Shown here piece after piece: positions 45,559 through 56,750 of a DNA stretch of 64,000 bases. The number at the start of each line of letters is the position of its first letter. Position 1 is the first letter of the stretch. The notes beneath the pieces are model-generated. The model was not told the DNA's origin, made no database searches, and saw only the letters and a list, made by a program, of their open reading frames with translations. Origin of the DNA: Methylophilaceae bacterium (GTDB lineage Bacteria; Pseudomonadota; Gammaproteobacteria; Burkholderiales; Methylophilaceae). The stretch covers positions 1 to 64,000 of the forward strand of contig JAOKFJ010000003.1 of the NCBI GenBank assembly GCA_028247015.1. Direction: 5' to 3'. The position numbers were made by a program, and so were the translations under genes.

Positions 45559-46195
45559 AAAAAGAATTGAGATATTTTCACTTCTAAAGCAATCAACCCC
45601 TAATGCAAAAACAGAGCTTATATATAGCAGTCCATTTCAATTACTTATTGCCGTTATATTATCTGCTCAATCAACTGATAAATCGGTAAACAAAGCTACT
45701 AAAAAATTATTTCACGCTGCTAGTTCTGCTAAAGAACTTAGTAAATTATCAATTGAGACAGTTGAGACCTATATCAAAACTATAGGGCTATATAAAACTA
45801 AAGCAAAAAATATTATTCTAACTAGTAAGTTTATTGAAGAGAATTACGAAGGTGCGATACCCCATGATCGCTCTCTTTTAGAGAGCCTACCAGGAGTTGG
45901 ACGTAAAACTGCAAATGTAATCCTGAATACTATTTTCGGTGACCCTGTTATTGCTGTTGATACTCATATTTTTCGGCTAGCTAACAGAATCAATCTTGCT
46001 ACAGGAAGGAATCCTCTGGAGGTTGAGAAACGACTAACTAAATTAACTCCAAAAGAATATTTAGTTGATGCCCATCATCTTCTAATCTTACACGGAAGGT
46101 ACGTTTGCAAAGCAAAAAATCCAAGCTGTTCTAAATGTATCATCTTCGACCTGTGTGAATCTAATAAAAAAACTAAAAAAGTTTCTCCATCCTAG
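45548..46195 (+). CDS. nth: Endonuclease III
   Basis: 215 residues. DNA glycosylase/AP lyase for oxidised pyrimidines. The HhH motif [17 protein letters not shown] carries the catalytic Lys, the catalytic Asp is in [13 protein letters not shown], and the 4Fe-4S loop is [17 protein letters not shown]. It overlaps rnfB upstream by 11 bases and the convergent DUF1289 gene by 23. Confidence 0.96.
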   Translation: MNPKKRIEIFSLLKQSTPNAKTELIYSSPFQLLIAVILSAQSTDKSVNKATKKLFHAASSAKELSKLSIETVETYIKTIGLYKTKAKNIILTSKFIEENYEGAIPHDRSLLESLPGVGRKTANVILNTIFGDPVIAVDTHIFRLANRINLATGRNPLEVEKRLTKLTPKEYLVDAHHLLILHGRYVCKAKNPSCSKCIIFDLCESNKKTKKVSPS

Positions 46196-46358
46196 TGTCT
46201 AGCTCATCCATAATTTTTTCTCTTTCGTCACTAGAGATCGTTACCCATTGCGAAATTTCTTCTGCAGTTCTAAAGCATCCAATACAGATCTCTTCATTGT
46301 TATACTGACAAATGCCAACACATGGAGAATCAATCTCTTGGCTTTTAGAATCAGACAT
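46173..46358 (-). CDS. DUF1289 domain protein
   Basis: 61 residues from the ATG at 46358-46356, which shares one base with the secA stop (TAATG). The longer frame to 46379 would run into secA. It has the four-Cys pattern SPCVGICQYNNEEICIGCFR followed by TAEEISQW of DUF1289, which probably binds an Fe-S cluster or zinc. Function unknown. Confidence 0.8.
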   Translation of the reverse strand: MSDSKSQEIDSPCVGICQYNNEEICIGCFRTAEEISQWVTISSDEREKIMDELDTRMEKLF

Positions 46359-49171
46359 TAGCTTATCCGCCCATGACAATGTTTATACTTTTTCTCACTT
46401 CCACATGGGCAAAGTTCATTTCTTCCTACTTTTATATTTTTATCTATATCTCCATGACAATGTTTATACATTTTTTTACTTCCACATGGGCAAAGTTCAT
46501 TTCTATCTACTGGAAATATTGAATCATCTGATTCATCAGAGGTTTCTGATTTATTCAATTTCTTCTTATTCTTATTCTTATGAATACCCTCTGCTTCATC
46601 TTCGTTAGCGACCTGAACCAACATAAGTACACGAGTAATCTCAAATTTAATAGTAGTAAGTAATTCATCAAATAAAGAGAATGCTTCTTTTTTAAATTCT
46701 TGCTTTGGGTCTTTTCCTCCATAACCCCTCAGCCCTATACCTTGTCTTAGGTGGTCTAGGGAAGACAAATGAGCCCGCCAATGATGATCAAATATTTGAA
46801 GTATGACTGATCTTTCAAAATTATGAACAGCCTCTTGACCTGCCACCTTTTCTTTTTCTCGGTAATTGTTTAATCCTATTTCTTTTATTCTTTTTGCAAT
46901 TTCTTCAATTGGTATATTTGGTTCTTTTTTTAACCAATTACCTACGTCACAATCTACTAAATAATCAGCTTGCATTCTTTTTTTAAGGCCAGCTATATCC
47001 CAGGCCTCTTCTGTACTTTCTAAAGGAAGGTATTCGTATACTGTCTGTTCTAAAACTTCTTCTATGATATTGTTTACAGGCTCTATTAAATTTTCGCTAT
47101 CTAAAATATCATTACGCTGCTCATAAATTACTTTTCTTTGGTTGTTAGGAACATCATCAAATTCTAAAAGCTGTTTTCTTACATCAAAATTTCTACCCTC
47201 AACTTTTCTCTGTGCACCTTCTATGGAACGATTTACCCAGTTATGCTCAATAGCTTCATCTTTTGGCATATTCAGTTTATCCATTACAGTGGCAATTCGA
47301 TCAGATGCAAAAATTCTTAAGAGCGAATCTTCTAAAGATAAATAAAATGCACTAGAGCCCGGATCTCCCTGTCTACCTGCCCTGCCCCTTAATTGATTAT
47401 CAATCCTTCTAGACTCATGTCTTTCGGTTCCAATAATATGAAGTCCTCCAGCACCAATAACTGACTCCTGTCTTTCTTTCCACGCCTCAGTTTGCTCTTT
47501 TATTACTCTTAATTTTTTTTCATCATTAAACTTTTTATCATATTTAGATTTATCTGCTAAGTTTTCATTTTTAGAAGCCACTCTTTTATAAATATGATTA
47601 GGATTATTTACACTTTTTATATAGGACTCAATATTTCCACCCAAAACAATATCAGTTCCACGACCAGCCATATTTGTTGCTATAGTAACCATACCTGGCT
47701 GTCCTGCCTGAGCTATAATATCTGCCTCTTTATCATGCTGTTTTGCATTCAATACATTATGTTTTAAATTAGCTTTTTTTAGGAGCTTTGAAATTAGCTC
47801 AGAATTTTCAATAGATGTTGTTCCCACTAAGACTGGTTGTGAGCGCTTGTGACAATCTTGAATGTCATCAATAACAGCATTAAATTTTTCATCTAACGTT
47901 CGATATATTTTATCCATTTTATCGATACGGACAGTTGGCCGATGTGGAGGAATGATAACGGTTTCAAGTCCATAAATTTCATTAAACTCAAAAGCTTCTG
48001 TATCAGCTGTTCCTGTCATACCTGAGAGCTTAAAATACATACGGAAGTAATTTTGAAATGTGATACTGGCAAGTGTTTGATTCTCTCTCTGAATTTTAAC
48101 GGCTTCTTTTGCTTCAACTGCCTGATGAAGTCCATCTGACCATCTTCTTCCAGGCATCATTCTTCCCGTAAATTCGTCTACAATTGTAATTTCTCTATCT
48201 TTTACAACATAATCCTTATCCTTAATAAATAGATAATGCGCTTTTAATGCTGAGTTAACATGATGAATTAAACTGATATTGACTGCATCATAAAGATTTG
48301 AATCTTTCTCTAAAATACCCATCTTTACGAGTAAACTTTCAGTTTTTTCATGGCCCTTTTCTGAGAGAATTGCTTGACTTCCCTTTTCATCAATCCAAAA
48401 GTCACCGACACCTTCTTCAGTTTTTTGCTGTTTTAAGCTAGGTACAATCTTATTAATTTTTTCATATAAATCAACATTGTCTTCTGCTTGCCCGGAAATA
48501 ACTAATGGGGTTCTAGCCTCGTCAATTAAAATAGAATCAACTTCATCAACAACTGCATAATAAAGTGGGCGCTGAACACGTTCATTTTCGCCATAAACCA
48601 TATTATCTCTGAGATAATCAAAGCCAAATTCATTATTAGTTCCATATGTAATATCTGCCTGGTATGCCAGTTTTTTAGCTTCAACTGATATTTTTGAAAG
48701 GTTAACTCCTACATTCAGTCCTAAGAATCTATAAAGCTCTCCCATCCATTCAGCATCTCTTTTTGCTAAATAATCATTAACAGTAACAACATGAACTCCT
48801 TTACCAATGAGTGCATTCAAATAAACGGATAGTGTCGCAACCAGAGTTTTACCTTCCCCAGTTCTCATCTCTGAAATCTTACCTTCATGAAGCGCCATCG
48901 CACCCATCAATTGCTCATCAAAATGACGCATACCTAATGAACGAACACTGGCCTCACGCGCATGTGCAAAAATCTCAATTAATAATTCATCTACTGACTC
49001 ACCACTTTTTATCCGCTTTTTAAATTCAATAGTTTTCTTTTTAAAGTCAGCGTCTTTTAGTTTTTTTATTGATGGTTCCAGCTCATTTATCTTATGTACT
49101 TTTTTTTCATACTCTTTTAATAGTCGCTGATTACGACTTCCAAATAAATTTTGAATAATTTTTTTTAGCAT
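46358..49171 (-). CDS. secA: Preprotein translocase ATPase SecA with duplicated SEC-C motif
   Basis: 937 residues (the typical length is about 900). Motor of the Sec pathway. Nucleotide-binding [28 protein letters not shown] and the helicase-like motifs [14 protein letters not shown] and [13 protein letters not shown] are all seen. The C-terminus carries two zinc-binding SEC-C motifs ([17 protein letters not shown] and [17 protein letters not shown]), 27 residues apart, where one is usual. The repeat is nearly identical in DNA (46371-46504). The zinc motif binds SecB and ribosomes. It is followed by the DUF1289 gene. Confidence 0.97.
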   Translation of the reverse strand: MLKKIIQNLFGSRNQRLLKEYEKKVHKINELEPSIKKLKDADFKKKTIEFKKRIKSGESVDELLIEIFAHAREASVRSLGMRHFDEQLMGAMALHEGKISEMRTGEGKTLVATLSVYLNALIGKGVHVVTVNDYLAKRDAEWMGELYRFLGLNVGVNLSKISVEAKKLAYQADITYGTNNEFGFDYLRDNMVYGENERVQRPLYYAVVDEVDSILIDEARTPLVISGQAEDNVDLYEKINKIVPSLKQQKTEEGVGDFWIDEKGSQAILSEKGHEKTESLLVKMGILEKDSNLYDAVNISLIHHVNSALKAHYLFIKDKDYVVKDREITIVDEFTGRMMPGRRWSDGLHQAVEAKEAVKIQRENQTLASITFQNYFRMYFKLSGMTGTADTEAFEFNEIYGLETVIIPPHRPTVRIDKMDKIYRTLDEKFNAVIDDIQDCHKRSQPVLVGTTSIENSELISKLLKKANLKHNVLNAKQHDKEADIIAQAGQPGMVTIATNMAGRGTDIVLGGNIESYIKSVNNPNHIYKRVASKNENLADKSKYDKKFNDEKKLRVIKEQTEAWKERQESVIGAGGLHIIGTERHESRRIDNQLRGRAGRQGDPGSSAFYLSLEDSLLRIFASDRIATVMDKLNMPKDEAIEHNWVNRSIEGAQRKVEGRNFDVRKQLLEFDDVPNNQRKVIYEQRNDILDSENLIEPVNNIIEEVLEQTVYEYLPLESTEEAWDIAGLKKRMQADYLVDCDVGNWLKKEPNIPIEEIAKRIKEIGLNNYREKEKVAGQEAVHNFERSVILQIFDHHWRAHLSSLDHLRQGIGLRGYGGKDPKQEFKKEAFSLFDELLTTIKFEITRVLMLVQVANEDEAEGIHKNKNKKKLNKSETSDESDDSIFPVDRNELCPCGSKKMYKHCHGDIDKNIKVGRNELCPCGSEKKYKHCHGRIS
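46371..46504. repeat. Tandem duplication encoding the second SEC-C motif of SecA
   Basis: Blocks 46371-46423 and 46452-46504 are 81 bases apart (27 codons) and match at 50 of 53 positions, with three differences in one short T-rich stretch. Each encodes one CPCGS...YKHCHG motif. In-frame and recent. Confidence 0.9.
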
Positions 49172-49175
49172 AATT

Positions 49176-50075
49176 TTATTTTTTTAAATATTTAAGAGGA
49201 TCTAATGAATTACCATTAAACCTTATTTCATAGTGTAAATGCGGGCCTGTCGATCGGCCTGTATTACCAACTAGCGCGATAACCTCGCCTTTAGATACTA
49301 TGTCACCATTTTTTACAAGTAACTTTGAGGCATGCGCATATCGTGTTTCAAGTCCACCACCATGATTAATTTTTATATATTTTCCATAATGAACACCACG
49401 CCTTGCCTCTATAACTATGCCACTTGCGGTAGCTATAATCTGTTCGCCGTGTGCTGCTGAAAAATCCACGCCCTCATGAAACTTACGTATACCTAGTATC
49501 GGGTCATTACGCCATCCGTACCTTGAAGAACAGCAGGGTATATTAACAGGCTTAAGTGATGGAAGTGTATCTTTCAGAACTGATTGTTTTAGAAGGATAG
49601 ATTCCATAGTATTGTAAAGTTCTTCTCTAACCTCTATTTTTGCCATTAGTCTTGTGATTTCTTTATTAAGTTCATAACTTGATGAATTATTGTTCTTAGC
49701 GTTCTCGTCAGCTGATTTTTTCTTTTTTTCATTAAGCTTCGGTACTTTATCCTTACCAACTATCTGTTTTTTAAGGATCTGTTGAAGTCTCTCTGTCTGC
49801 GAATCAATATGCATTATTCGAGAATATAGCTCACCCATTTGATCAGCGTAAACCTTCAAATTATTTTCGTAATCTAATTTACTTTCATTTGAATAAATAT
49901 GTGAACTGGTTTGACTATCTTCATTGGACTTTATCAAAGCATTTTCCTTATATTTTATATAAGAATAAGTTAAGGCAATATTCAAGCACAAAAAAATAAA
50001 TAAAATTAATAGAATCACGTTGGCACTTAAAGCTTTTGGTTTTCTTGGATTTTTTCCCAGATAAAGAATTCTCAT
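49176..50075 (-). CDS. M23-family peptidoglycan metallopeptidase
   Basis: 299 residues. One N-terminal membrane anchor (about 20-41), a coiled-coil stretch ([20 protein letters not shown]...) and a C-terminal LytM domain. The zinc site is FHEGVDFSA (HxxxD) with HLHYEIRF (HxH). [14 protein letters not shown] is the hallmark loop. An active cell-wall hydrolase is therefore likely rather than an EnvC-type activator. It lies just upstream of secA on the same strand, as in other betaproteobacteria. Confidence 0.9.
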   Translation of the reverse strand: MRILYLGKNPRKPKALSANVILLILFIFLCLNIALTYSYIKYKENALIKSNEDSQTSSHIYSNESKLDYENNLKVYADQMGELYSRIMHIDSQTERLQQILKKQIVGKDKVPKLNEKKKKSADENAKNNNSSSYELNKEITRLMAKIEVREELYNTMESILLKQSVLKDTLPSLKPVNIPCCSSRYGWRNDPILGIRKFHEGVDFSAAHGEQIIATASGIVIEARRGVHYGKYIKINHGGGLETRYAHASKLLVKNGDIVSKGEVIALVGNTGRSTGPHLHYEIRFNGNSLDPLKYLKK

Positions 50076-50113
50076 TAAACGTAAATATTTATAAAATAAT
50101 GTAGCATTATAGT

Positions 50114-50536
50114 ATGGAACCTATCAAAAAGTTATTTCAAAGCAAATTTTTTTTAGAAATAAACAAAAGAAGAGAACATCTTGAATTACTTCAAAAAGAA
50201 ATGAGTGTATCTATTCCAGAGGAGCTAGTTTCATTAGTTCGCATTAAAAATCAGATAGGGAAAACTCTTTTTGTAGAAGTTAAATCTAATGTTGTAGCTC
50301 ATAAGCTAAAGCTTTATGAAAACAAAATTCTTGATTCAATTAATCAAAAAATAGGGCAAAGTAAATTACTTGATAAAATTAAGGTAAAAATTGTTATTCA
50401 GAACAAAAAAACTGATAAAGAACTAGGAGCTAAGTCAAGATACCCAATAAAAAAAATTAAAGATTTATTCAATTCAATTAATGATTCCCCTCTTAAAACG
50501 GCCTTAAAAAAAATAATTAAGTCTAGAAATGATTGA
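50114..50536 (+). CDS. DciA-like DUF721 protein
   Basis: 140 residues with a DUF721-type core (RIKNQIGKTLFVEVKSNVVAHKLKLYENKILDSIN) and a basic C-terminal extension. DUF721 proteins include DciA, the DnaB helicase loader of bacteria lacking DnaC. The position divergent from the M23/secA pair fits the usual betaproteobacterial order. It overlaps the TauE-type gene by eight bases. Assignment rests on context and the core pattern. Confidence 0.65.
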   Translation: MEPIKKLFQSKFFLEINKRREHLELLQKEMSVSIPEELVSLVRIKNQIGKTLFVEVKSNVVAHKLKLYENKILDSINQKIGQSKLLDKIKVKIVIQNKKTDKELGAKSRYPIKKIKDLFNSINDSPLKTALKKIIKSRND

Positions 50537-51329
50537 ATTTTTTATTCTAACGGTATCAGGTATTTTTATTGGGTCACTTATTGGGATGTTTGGGATTGGT
50601 GGTGGGTTATTTATTGTGCCAGTCGTTACCTATGTCCTAATAGGATTTCATAATTATTCCTTTAATGACGCTCTAATTATTGGAATCGTAAGCTCTTTAG
50701 CCTCAATAATTCTCAGTGGCTTTATTGCTACAATTTCTCATCATATAAATAAAAATATTGACTGGCATATTGTCCGAAAATTTATTTTTGGCGTTGTTAT
50801 AGGGTCAACATTAATAGGATTTTATCTTCCCTATATTTCAATAAACTTTATTCGTTACACTTTTATTTTTTATACTTTTTTTGCTGCATATAAAATTTTA
50901 TTTCCACGAATAGTATTCAAAAATAGATTACCTATGCTTTTTGTGCATAGTAATTTACTTGGACTATGCTTTGCTTCACTCTCTGGGTTAATCGGCATCG
51001 GAGGAGGAAGTTTATTTGTTCCTTACCTAACCTCAAAGGGTATTGCTATTAAACTGTCTATTGGTATTGCAAGCTGCCTAGGTCTGTTCATAGGGTTATG
51101 TTCATCGATTACAATACTTATGTCTTGGGGGCCTATATTATTTAACAATCAAGCTCACATGCTAGGACCTATTTATATACCAGCGATTATATTTCTGACA
51201 ATTCCAAGTTTAATTTTTGTTAAATTTTCTGCTGACTGGCTCCAGAAGATCTCTGATAAAAATATAAGAAGAGGTTTTGCATGCCTTTTAATCTTTATAG
51301 GTTTTTTGATGCTACTAAAAAACCAATAA
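50529..51329 (+). CDS. TauE/SafE-family membrane permease
   Basis: 266 residues with about eight membrane segments. The two glycine-rich repeats of the family are clear: GMFGIGGGLFIVPV near the start and GLIGIGGGSLFVPYL in the middle. Family members export sulfite, sulfoacetate or other organic anions. In a C1- or sulfur-compound user a sulfonate or sulfite role is plausible, but the substrate is unknown. Confidence 0.85.
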   Translation: MIEFFILTVSGIFIGSLIGMFGIGGGLFIVPVVTYVLIGFHNYSFNDALIIGIVSSLASIILSGFIATISHHINKNIDWHIVRKFIFGVVIGSTLIGFYLPYISINFIRYTFIFYTFFAAYKILFPRIVFKNRLPMLFVHSNLLGLCFASLSGLIGIGGGSLFVPYLTSKGIAIKLSIGIASCLGLFIGLCSSITILMSWGPILFNNQAHMLGPIYIPAIIFLTIPSLIFVKFSADWLQKISDKNIRRGFACLLIFIGFLMLLKNQ

Positions 51330-51349
51330 CACTAATATAAATATTTATT

Positions 51350-51377
51350 TTTACACTTATATTAAAAAAGGTATAAT
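51350..51377 (+). promoter_or_regulatory. Predicted sigma70 promoter of hppA
   Basis: -35 TTTACA (51350-51355) and a perfect -10 TATAAT (51372-51377) with a 16-base spacer. The transcript would have a leader of about 60 bases ending in GGAGGAAAC before the ATG at 51445, a strong ribosome-binding site. Confidence 0.65.
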
Positions 51378-51444
51378 CTCATTTTTTTATTTCTAATGGT
51401 TCTAAAAACCTTTAAAAGTAAACCCCTTTAAAATTGGAGGAAAC

Positions 51445-53499
51445 ATGTCTATAACTGAATTATCTGTAGTTCAAATTGCCTTGGGAGCTGCGATTCTTGC
51501 AATTCTTTATGGTGCCTTAATGTCAAAATGGATTATCAGTCTCCCTGCTGGTAATGCAAAGATGAAGAGTATAGCTGAAGCTATTCAAAAAGGAGCCTCG
51601 GCATACCTTGCTCGTCAATATAAGACTATTGCAGTTGTCGGCATTATTTTAGCGGCACTTATATGGAAATTTATTGATCCAGCTACTTCTATTGGTTTCA
51701 TTATTGGAGCTGTGCTTTCTGGTGCTTGTGGGTTTATCGGGATGAATGTATCAGTTCGTGCAAACGTTAGAACAGCTCAAGCTGCAACAAAGGGTCTACC
51801 ACAGGCATTTGATGTTGCCTTTAAGGGAGGTGCTATTACAGGTATGTTGGTTGTTGGTCTTGGTCTATTAGGTGTTGCTGGATTTTATGAGTATCTTGGT
51901 GGTTCATCAATATCAACTACCAAAGCTCTAAATCCTCTCATAGGCTTAGCATTCGGTTCTTCTCTAATATCAATTTTTGCCAGATTAGGTGGTGGTATAT
52001 TCACCAAAGGTGCTGATGTAGGAGCTGACCTTGTAGGAAAAGTAGAGGCAGGTATTCCTGAAGATGATCCTAGAAACCCTGCAGTGATTGCAGATAATGT
52101 AGGTGATAACGTTGGTGATTGTGCTGGCATGGCAGCTGACTTATTTGAAACATATGCAGTTACAATTATTGCTACAATGGTCTTAGGCACATTAATGGTG
52201 TCGGATGCTAATGGTGTACTTTATCCTCTTATGCTTGGAGCAGTTTCAATCGTTGCGTCAATTATTGGTTGTTTCTTCGTTAGAGCTAATGCCAAAATGA
52301 CAAACGTAATGCCAGCCCTTTATAGAGGACTTGCAGTAGCAGGTATCCTATCTGCAGTTGCTTTTTATTATGTAAGTTTAACTATGTTTCCACAAGGTAT
52401 TACTATTAATGCTGAAATAGTTCCAGCTATCAATCTTTTTTATTCGGCTGTTGTAGGGCTTGTACTTACAGCTTTATTGGTAGGGATTACCGAGTACTAT
52501 ACTGGAACTGAATATAAACCTGTTAAACATATAGCAAAAGCTTCTGAAACAGGTCATGCAACAAACATAATCGCTGGTATCGGTATCTCAATGAAGTCAA
52601 CAGCCCTGCCAGTATTATCAGTATGTGCTGCTATCTACTCTTCATATGCTTTTGGCGGTCTTTATGGTATCGCTATTGCTGCAACATCTATGTTAAGTAT
52701 GGCAGGTATTATTGTTGCACTTGATGCCTATGGCCCTATTACTGACAATGCTGGTGGCATTGCTGAAATGTCAGGTCTTCCACAAAAAGTACGAGATATT
52801 ACTGACCCACTTGATGCGGTTGGTAATACAACAAAAGCAGTAACCAAAGGTTATGCTATTGGCTCAGCTGGCTTAGCTGCATTAGTATTATTCGCTGACT
52901 ATACTCATAAATTAACAGAGTATGGACATAATATTGGCTTTAGTTTGAGTGAACCAATGGTTATTATTGGTCTCTTTATCGGAGGTCTAATTCCTTTCTT
53001 ATTTGCAGCTATGGCAATGGAAGCTGTTGGTCGTGCTGCAGCTTCAGTAGTTGAGGAAGTAAGAAGACAGTTTAAAACCATCAAAGGAATTATGACTGGA
53101 AAAGGTAAGCCTGATTATGAAAGAGCTGTTGATTTATTAACCACTGCTGCAATTAAAGAAATGGTTATTCCGTCAATACTTCCTGTAGCTGTTCCAGTGC
53201 TAGTTGGTTATTTCTTAGGGGCTCAAGCGTTGGGTGGCTTATTAATGGGGACAATTATTACAGGTCTATTCGTAGCTATATCAATGTGTACCGGTGGTGG
53301 TGCATGGGATAATGCTAAGAAATACATTGAAGATGGTAACCACGGTGGAAAAGGCTCAGAGGCTCATAAGGCTTCAGTAACGGGTGACACTGTTGGAGAT
53401 CCTTACAAAGATACTGCAGGTCCTGCGATTAATCCATTAATCAAAATTATTAATATTGTTGCATTATTGATTGTTCCAGTGCTACCTGTTGTTGTGTAA
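51445..53499 (+). CDS. hppA: Proton-translocating membrane pyrophosphatase
   Basis: 684 residues with about 16 membrane segments. Uses PPi hydrolysis to pump H+ across the inner membrane. The substrate-binding run [14 protein letters not shown] and the acidic [12 protein letters not shown] motif are intact. [18 protein letters not shown] has Lys (near 464) at the site that is Ala in K+-dependent enzymes, so a K+-independent H+ pump is predicted. It has its own promoter and terminator, so it is monocistronic. Confidence 0.96.
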   Translation: MSITELSVVQIALGAAILAILYGALMSKWIISLPAGNAKMKSIAEAIQKGASAYLARQYKTIAVVGIILAALIWKFIDPATSIGFIIGAVLSGACGFIGMNVSVRANVRTAQAATKGLPQAFDVAFKGGAITGMLVVGLGLLGVAGFYEYLGGSSISTTKALNPLIGLAFGSSLISIFARLGGGIFTKGADVGADLVGKVEAGIPEDDPRNPAVIADNVGDNVGDCAGMAADLFETYAVTIIATMVLGTLMVSDANGVLYPLMLGAVSIVASIIGCFFVRANAKMTNVMPALYRGLAVAGILSAVAFYYVSLTMFPQGITINAEIVPAINLFYSAVVGLVLTALLVGITEYYTGTEYKPVKHIAKASETGHATNIIAGIGISMKSTALPVLSVCAAIYSSYAFGGLYGIAIAATSMLSMAGIIVALDAYGPITDNAGGIAEMSGLPQKVRDITDPLDAVGNTTKAVTKGYAIGSAGLAALVLFADYTHKLTEYGHNIGFSLSEPMVIIGLFIGGLIPFLFAAMAMEAVGRAAASVVEEVRRQFKTIKGIMTGKGKPDYERAVDLLTTAAIKEMVIPSILPVAVPVLVGYFLGAQALGGLLMGTIITGLFVAISMCTGGGAWDNAKKYIEDGNHGGKGSEAHKASVTGDTVGDPYKDTAGPAINPLIKIINIVALLIVPVLPVVV

Positions 53500-53517
53500 T
53501 TAAAAAGTTATTAAAAA

Positions 53518-53544
53518 AACCTGCCTAGTGGCAGGTTTTTTTTT
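53518..53544. terminator. Bidirectional intrinsic terminator between hppA and purC
   Basis: The stem CCTGCC/GGCAGG (53520-53525, 53530-53535) has the loop TAGT. It is flanked by an A-tract and followed by nine T residues. It lies between the convergent stops at 53499 and 53552. Confidence 0.9.
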
Positions 53545-53551
53545 GACTAAA

Positions 53552-54436
53552 TTATAGGGATTGGCCAGTTAATTGAGTGAACGCCTCTAAATATTTATCA
53601 GCTGTGTTTTTAATAACTTCCTTCGGTAATGTAGGTGCTGGTGGTAGCTTATTCCACTGAATAGATTCCAGCCAATCCCTAACATACTGTTTATCATAAC
53701 TAGGTGGAGATATCCCTAACCGATATCTATCTTTTGGCCAAAATCTTGAAGAGTCAGGGGTTAGAACTTCATCTATTAAATGAATCCTACTATTAGAATC
53801 TAATCCAAACTCAAACTTTGTATCAGCAATAATGATACCTTTAGATTCTGCATATTCTGATGCTACTTGATAAAGTGATAAACTAATCTTAATAATCTGG
53901 CTGGCTAAATCCTTTCCAATTAAAGCTTCACATTGCTCTAATGAAATATTTTCATCATGATCTCCTACCTTGGCCTTGCTAGATGGTGTAAAAATTGGAG
54001 TTTCTAGCTTTGATGCTTGTTGTAAATTCATTGGCAATTTAATACCACAAATAACTCCATCTTTTTGGTATTCATTCCAACCACTTCCAACCAAATACCC
54101 TCTGACAATCGCTTCAATAGGAATAGGTTTAAGTTTTTTGACAACAACCGATCGCCCTTTAATTTTTATAGCTTCTTCATCAGATACAAAGTTTGATGGA
54201 TCGTCCTCCAGAAGATGATTGGGAGCGATACTATCTAACCTCTTAAACCAAAAGTTAGCCATCTGGGTCAAAACTCTTCCCTTATTTGGAATGGGTTCAT
54301 TCATGATCACATCAAATGCAGACAAGCGATCTGTTGTGACAATTAACATCTTCTCATCATTAATATTATAAATATCTCGAACTTTGCCCTGATGAAGAAG
54401 AGATAAGCTTTTTAAATTTGTTTGTAGAATCGTCAA
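53552..54436 (-). CDS. purC: Phosphoribosylaminoimidazole-succinocarboxamide synthase
   Basis: 294 residues. Joins CAIR and aspartate in purine synthesis. Motifs GKVRDIYNINDEKMLIVTTD, LKPIPIEAIVRGYLVGSGW and IADTKFEFGLD followed by DEVLTPDSSRFW are all present. The length fits the longer bacterial/yeast-like form. It lies four bases after pgk, an arrangement known from Methylophilaceae-like genomes. Confidence 0.97.
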   Translation of the reverse strand: MTILQTNLKSLSLLHQGKVRDIYNINDEKMLIVTTDRLSAFDVIMNEPIPNKGRVLTQMANFWFKRLDSIAPNHLLEDDPSNFVSDEEAIKIKGRSVVVKKLKPIPIEAIVRGYLVGSGWNEYQKDGVICGIKLPMNLQQASKLETPIFTPSSKAKVGDHDENISLEQCEALIGKDLASQIIKISLSLYQVASEYAESKGIIIADTKFEFGLDSNSRIHLIDEVLTPDSSRFWPKDRYRLGISPPSYDKQYVRDWLESIQWNKLPPAPTLPKEVIKNTADKYLEAFTQLTGQSL

Positions 54437-54439
54437 GTT

Positions 54440-55612
54440 TTAACTCGCCCGTTTTTCTAAAATTTCAATAGCAGGTAATTTTTTACCTTCGACAAACTCA
54501 AGAAATGCTCCGCCCGCAGTAGAAACATAAGAAATATTTTTTTCCATTCCATAAGCTTCAATAGCAGCAATGGTGTCTCCTCCTCCTGCTAATGAAAATG
54601 CCATCGAATTTGCCACAGCATGCACTAAGGTTTTAGTGCCTTCAGCAAACTGTTTAAACTCAAAAACACCTATCGGTCCATTCCAAAAAATAGTATTAGC
54701 TTGTTTAATTTTTTCAGTTATAGGGATCATTGAGGTTGGCCCTAAGTCGAATATCATATCATCTGAATCCAGATTCTTAATATTCTTAACCACAGCCACT
54801 TCATGCCTATCAAATTTTTTACCACATACGACATCAGTCACTATAGGTAGTGTAGCTCCTCGAGATTCAAGTTTTTTAATAATATTTTTTGCTGAAGGAA
54901 TAAAGTCATCCTCACAAAGTGACATACCAATGTCATAGCCTTGAGCCTTTAAGAAAGTGTTAGATATACCTCCCCCCAAAATTAGCTGATCCACCTTATC
55001 TGAGAGGCTATCCAGGATTGTAAGTTTTGTAGAAAGCTTGCTACCACCTACGATAGCAACCATAGGAGATTTTGGAGAAGCCATAACCTTATCCAAGGCT
55101 TCAAGTTCACTTGCAAATAGCATCCCAGCACACACCTGAGGACAAAATTCAGCTATACCATAGGTTGAAGATTGCTTTCTGTGAGCTGTTCCAAAAGCAT
55201 CCATAACAAAAATATCTGCTAGATTTGCGTATACTTTTGAAAGTTCGACATCGTTATCCTTCTCGCCTACATTAAATCTACAATTTTCTAGAACTACTAT
55301 CTCACCTGACCCAACAGTGAAATCTTTAATTGTCCAGTCCTTGATTACAGAAATTTCTTTATCTAATATTTGACTTAAATAATTGGCTATAGGTGCAAGA
55401 GAGTATTCTTCATTAAAATGTCCTTCTTTTGGCCGACCTAAATGGGAAGTAATCATCACTTTTGCTCCAGATTTAAGAGCATATTTAATAGTTGGAAGGG
55501 ATGCTTGAATTCTATTTTTTGAAGAAATTTTTCCAGAACTTATTGGAACATTTAAATCAGCTCTGATGAAGACCCTTTTGTCTTTAATATTAAAATCAGT
55601 TATTTGGTTCAT
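54440..55612 (-). CDS. pgk: Phosphoglycerate kinase
   Basis: 390 residues. The start RADLNVPISSGKI with N/R substrate ligands, TSHLGRPKEG, the nucleotide motif GGSKLSTKL and the C-terminal GGGDTIAAIE are all visible. Works between gap and the lower pathway of C1 assimilation or glycolysis. It sits between gap and purC in one minus-strand operon. Confidence 0.97.
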   Translation of the reverse strand: MNQITDFNIKDKRVFIRADLNVPISSGKISSKNRIQASLPTIKYALKSGAKVMITSHLGRPKEGHFNEEYSLAPIANYLSQILDKEISVIKDWTIKDFTVGSGEIVVLENCRFNVGEKDNDVELSKVYANLADIFVMDAFGTAHRKQSSTYGIAEFCPQVCAGMLFASELEALDKVMASPKSPMVAIVGGSKLSTKLTILDSLSDKVDQLILGGGISNTFLKAQGYDIGMSLCEDDFIPSAKNIIKKLESRGATLPIVTDVVCGKKFDRHEVAVVKNIKNLDSDDMIFDLGPTSMIPITEKIKQANTIFWNGPIGVFEFKQFAEGTKTLVHAVANSMAFSLAGGGDTIAAIEAYGMEKNISYVSTAGGAFLEFVEGKKLPAIEILEKRAS

Positions 55613-55623
55613 AGGAGTTTATG

Positions 55624-56640
55624 TTACTTTGCACTCATCATTGCTATAACTGTATCAAGCATGCGGCAACTAAAACCCCACTCATTATCATACCAACCAA
55701 AAACTTTCACTAACTTCCCGTCTTTAGAAACTTTAGTTAAGGTGGAATCAAAAAAACAAGAAGCGGACGTGTGATTAAAGTCTACTGATACTAGTGGCTC
55801 CTCGTTATATACTAAAATATCTTTCAATTGATTAACTGAGGCATTTTTCATTAATTTGTTTAGTTCATCTTTAGTCACTTTCTTTTGAGTATTAAGTGAT
55901 AAATCAACAATTGACACATTAGTAGTAGGAACTCTAATCGCGATGCCATCTAGCTTTCCCTTTAATTCTGGGATTACCAAACCTATAGCAGAAGCGGCCC
56001 CAGTTTTTGTAGGGATCATAGATGCCGCCGCTGAACGAGCACGTCGAATATCAGAATGCATGTTATCAAGTAGTGCTTGATCATTAGTATAGGAATGGAT
56101 AGTAGTCATCATTCCGGCCTCAATTCCTAATTGATCCTGTATAACTTTTAAAATTGGAGCTAATCCATTTGTAGTGCATGAAGCATTAGAAATAACTTGA
56201 TGAGATGATTTCAATTCCTGATGATTAACACCATAAACAATTGTTGCATCCACATCCTTTTCCCCAGGAGCAGAAATTAAGACTTTCTTAGCGCCATTGT
56301 CCAGATGCACTTGACACGCTTTCTTACTTCTAAAAGCCCCTGTACATTCTAGAACAACATCAACATTATATTTACTCCAGTCTAGCTCCTTAGGATTTCT
56401 TGAATTTAAATATTGGATTCTTTCGCCATTAATAATAAAAGCATCTTCATCAACATCAACGTTTTCATTAAATCTTCCATGAGCTGTATCATATTTCAAT
56501 AAATGCGCATTACTTTTAACATCGCCACGGCTGCAGTTAACTGCAACAATTTTAATATCCAATCGTTTTGTTTCATAAACCGCCCTTAAAACTAAGCGAC
56601 CTATTCTGCCAAACCCGGAAATAGCTATATTAATCGACAT
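55624..56640 (-). CDS. gap: Glyceraldehyde-3-phosphate dehydrogenase, type I
   Basis: 338 residues. NAD motif [17 protein letters not shown], active site [15 protein letters not shown] with the catalytic Cys, and the His in [13 protein letters not shown] ribosome-binding element lies before the ATG. It is followed by pgk after 11 bases, and tkt lies upstream on the same strand. Confidence 0.97.
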   Translation of the reverse strand: MSINIAISGFGRIGRLVLRAVYETKRLDIKIVAVNCSRGDVKSNAHLLKYDTAHGRFNENVDVDEDAFIINGERIQYLNSRNPKELDWSKYNVDVVLECTGAFRSKKACQVHLDNGAKKVLISAPGEKDVDATIVYGVNHQELKSSHQVISNASCTTNGLAPILKVIQDQLGIEAGMMTTIHSYTNDQALLDNMHSDIRRARSAAASMIPTKTGAASAIGLVIPELKGKLDGIAIRVPTTNVSIVDLSLNTQKKVTKDELNKLMKNASVNQLKDILVYNEEPLVSVDFNHTSASCFFDSTLTKVSKDGKLVKVFGWYDNEWGFSCRMLDTVIAMMSAK

Positions 56641-56750
56641 TGTTTTCCTTCAATAAATTTACAGGGCCAAACAAATTACTCTAAAGAGAGTTTTTATTAT
56701 GGTTAAATTAATTTACTTACCTGTAAATATTAATTTATGTAACTTTTAAA

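Noticed and set aside
46312-46608. Plus-strand open frame with repeated HDNVYTF
   Set aside because: The repeat is the antisense reading of the duplicated SEC-C codons of secA, not a separate gene.
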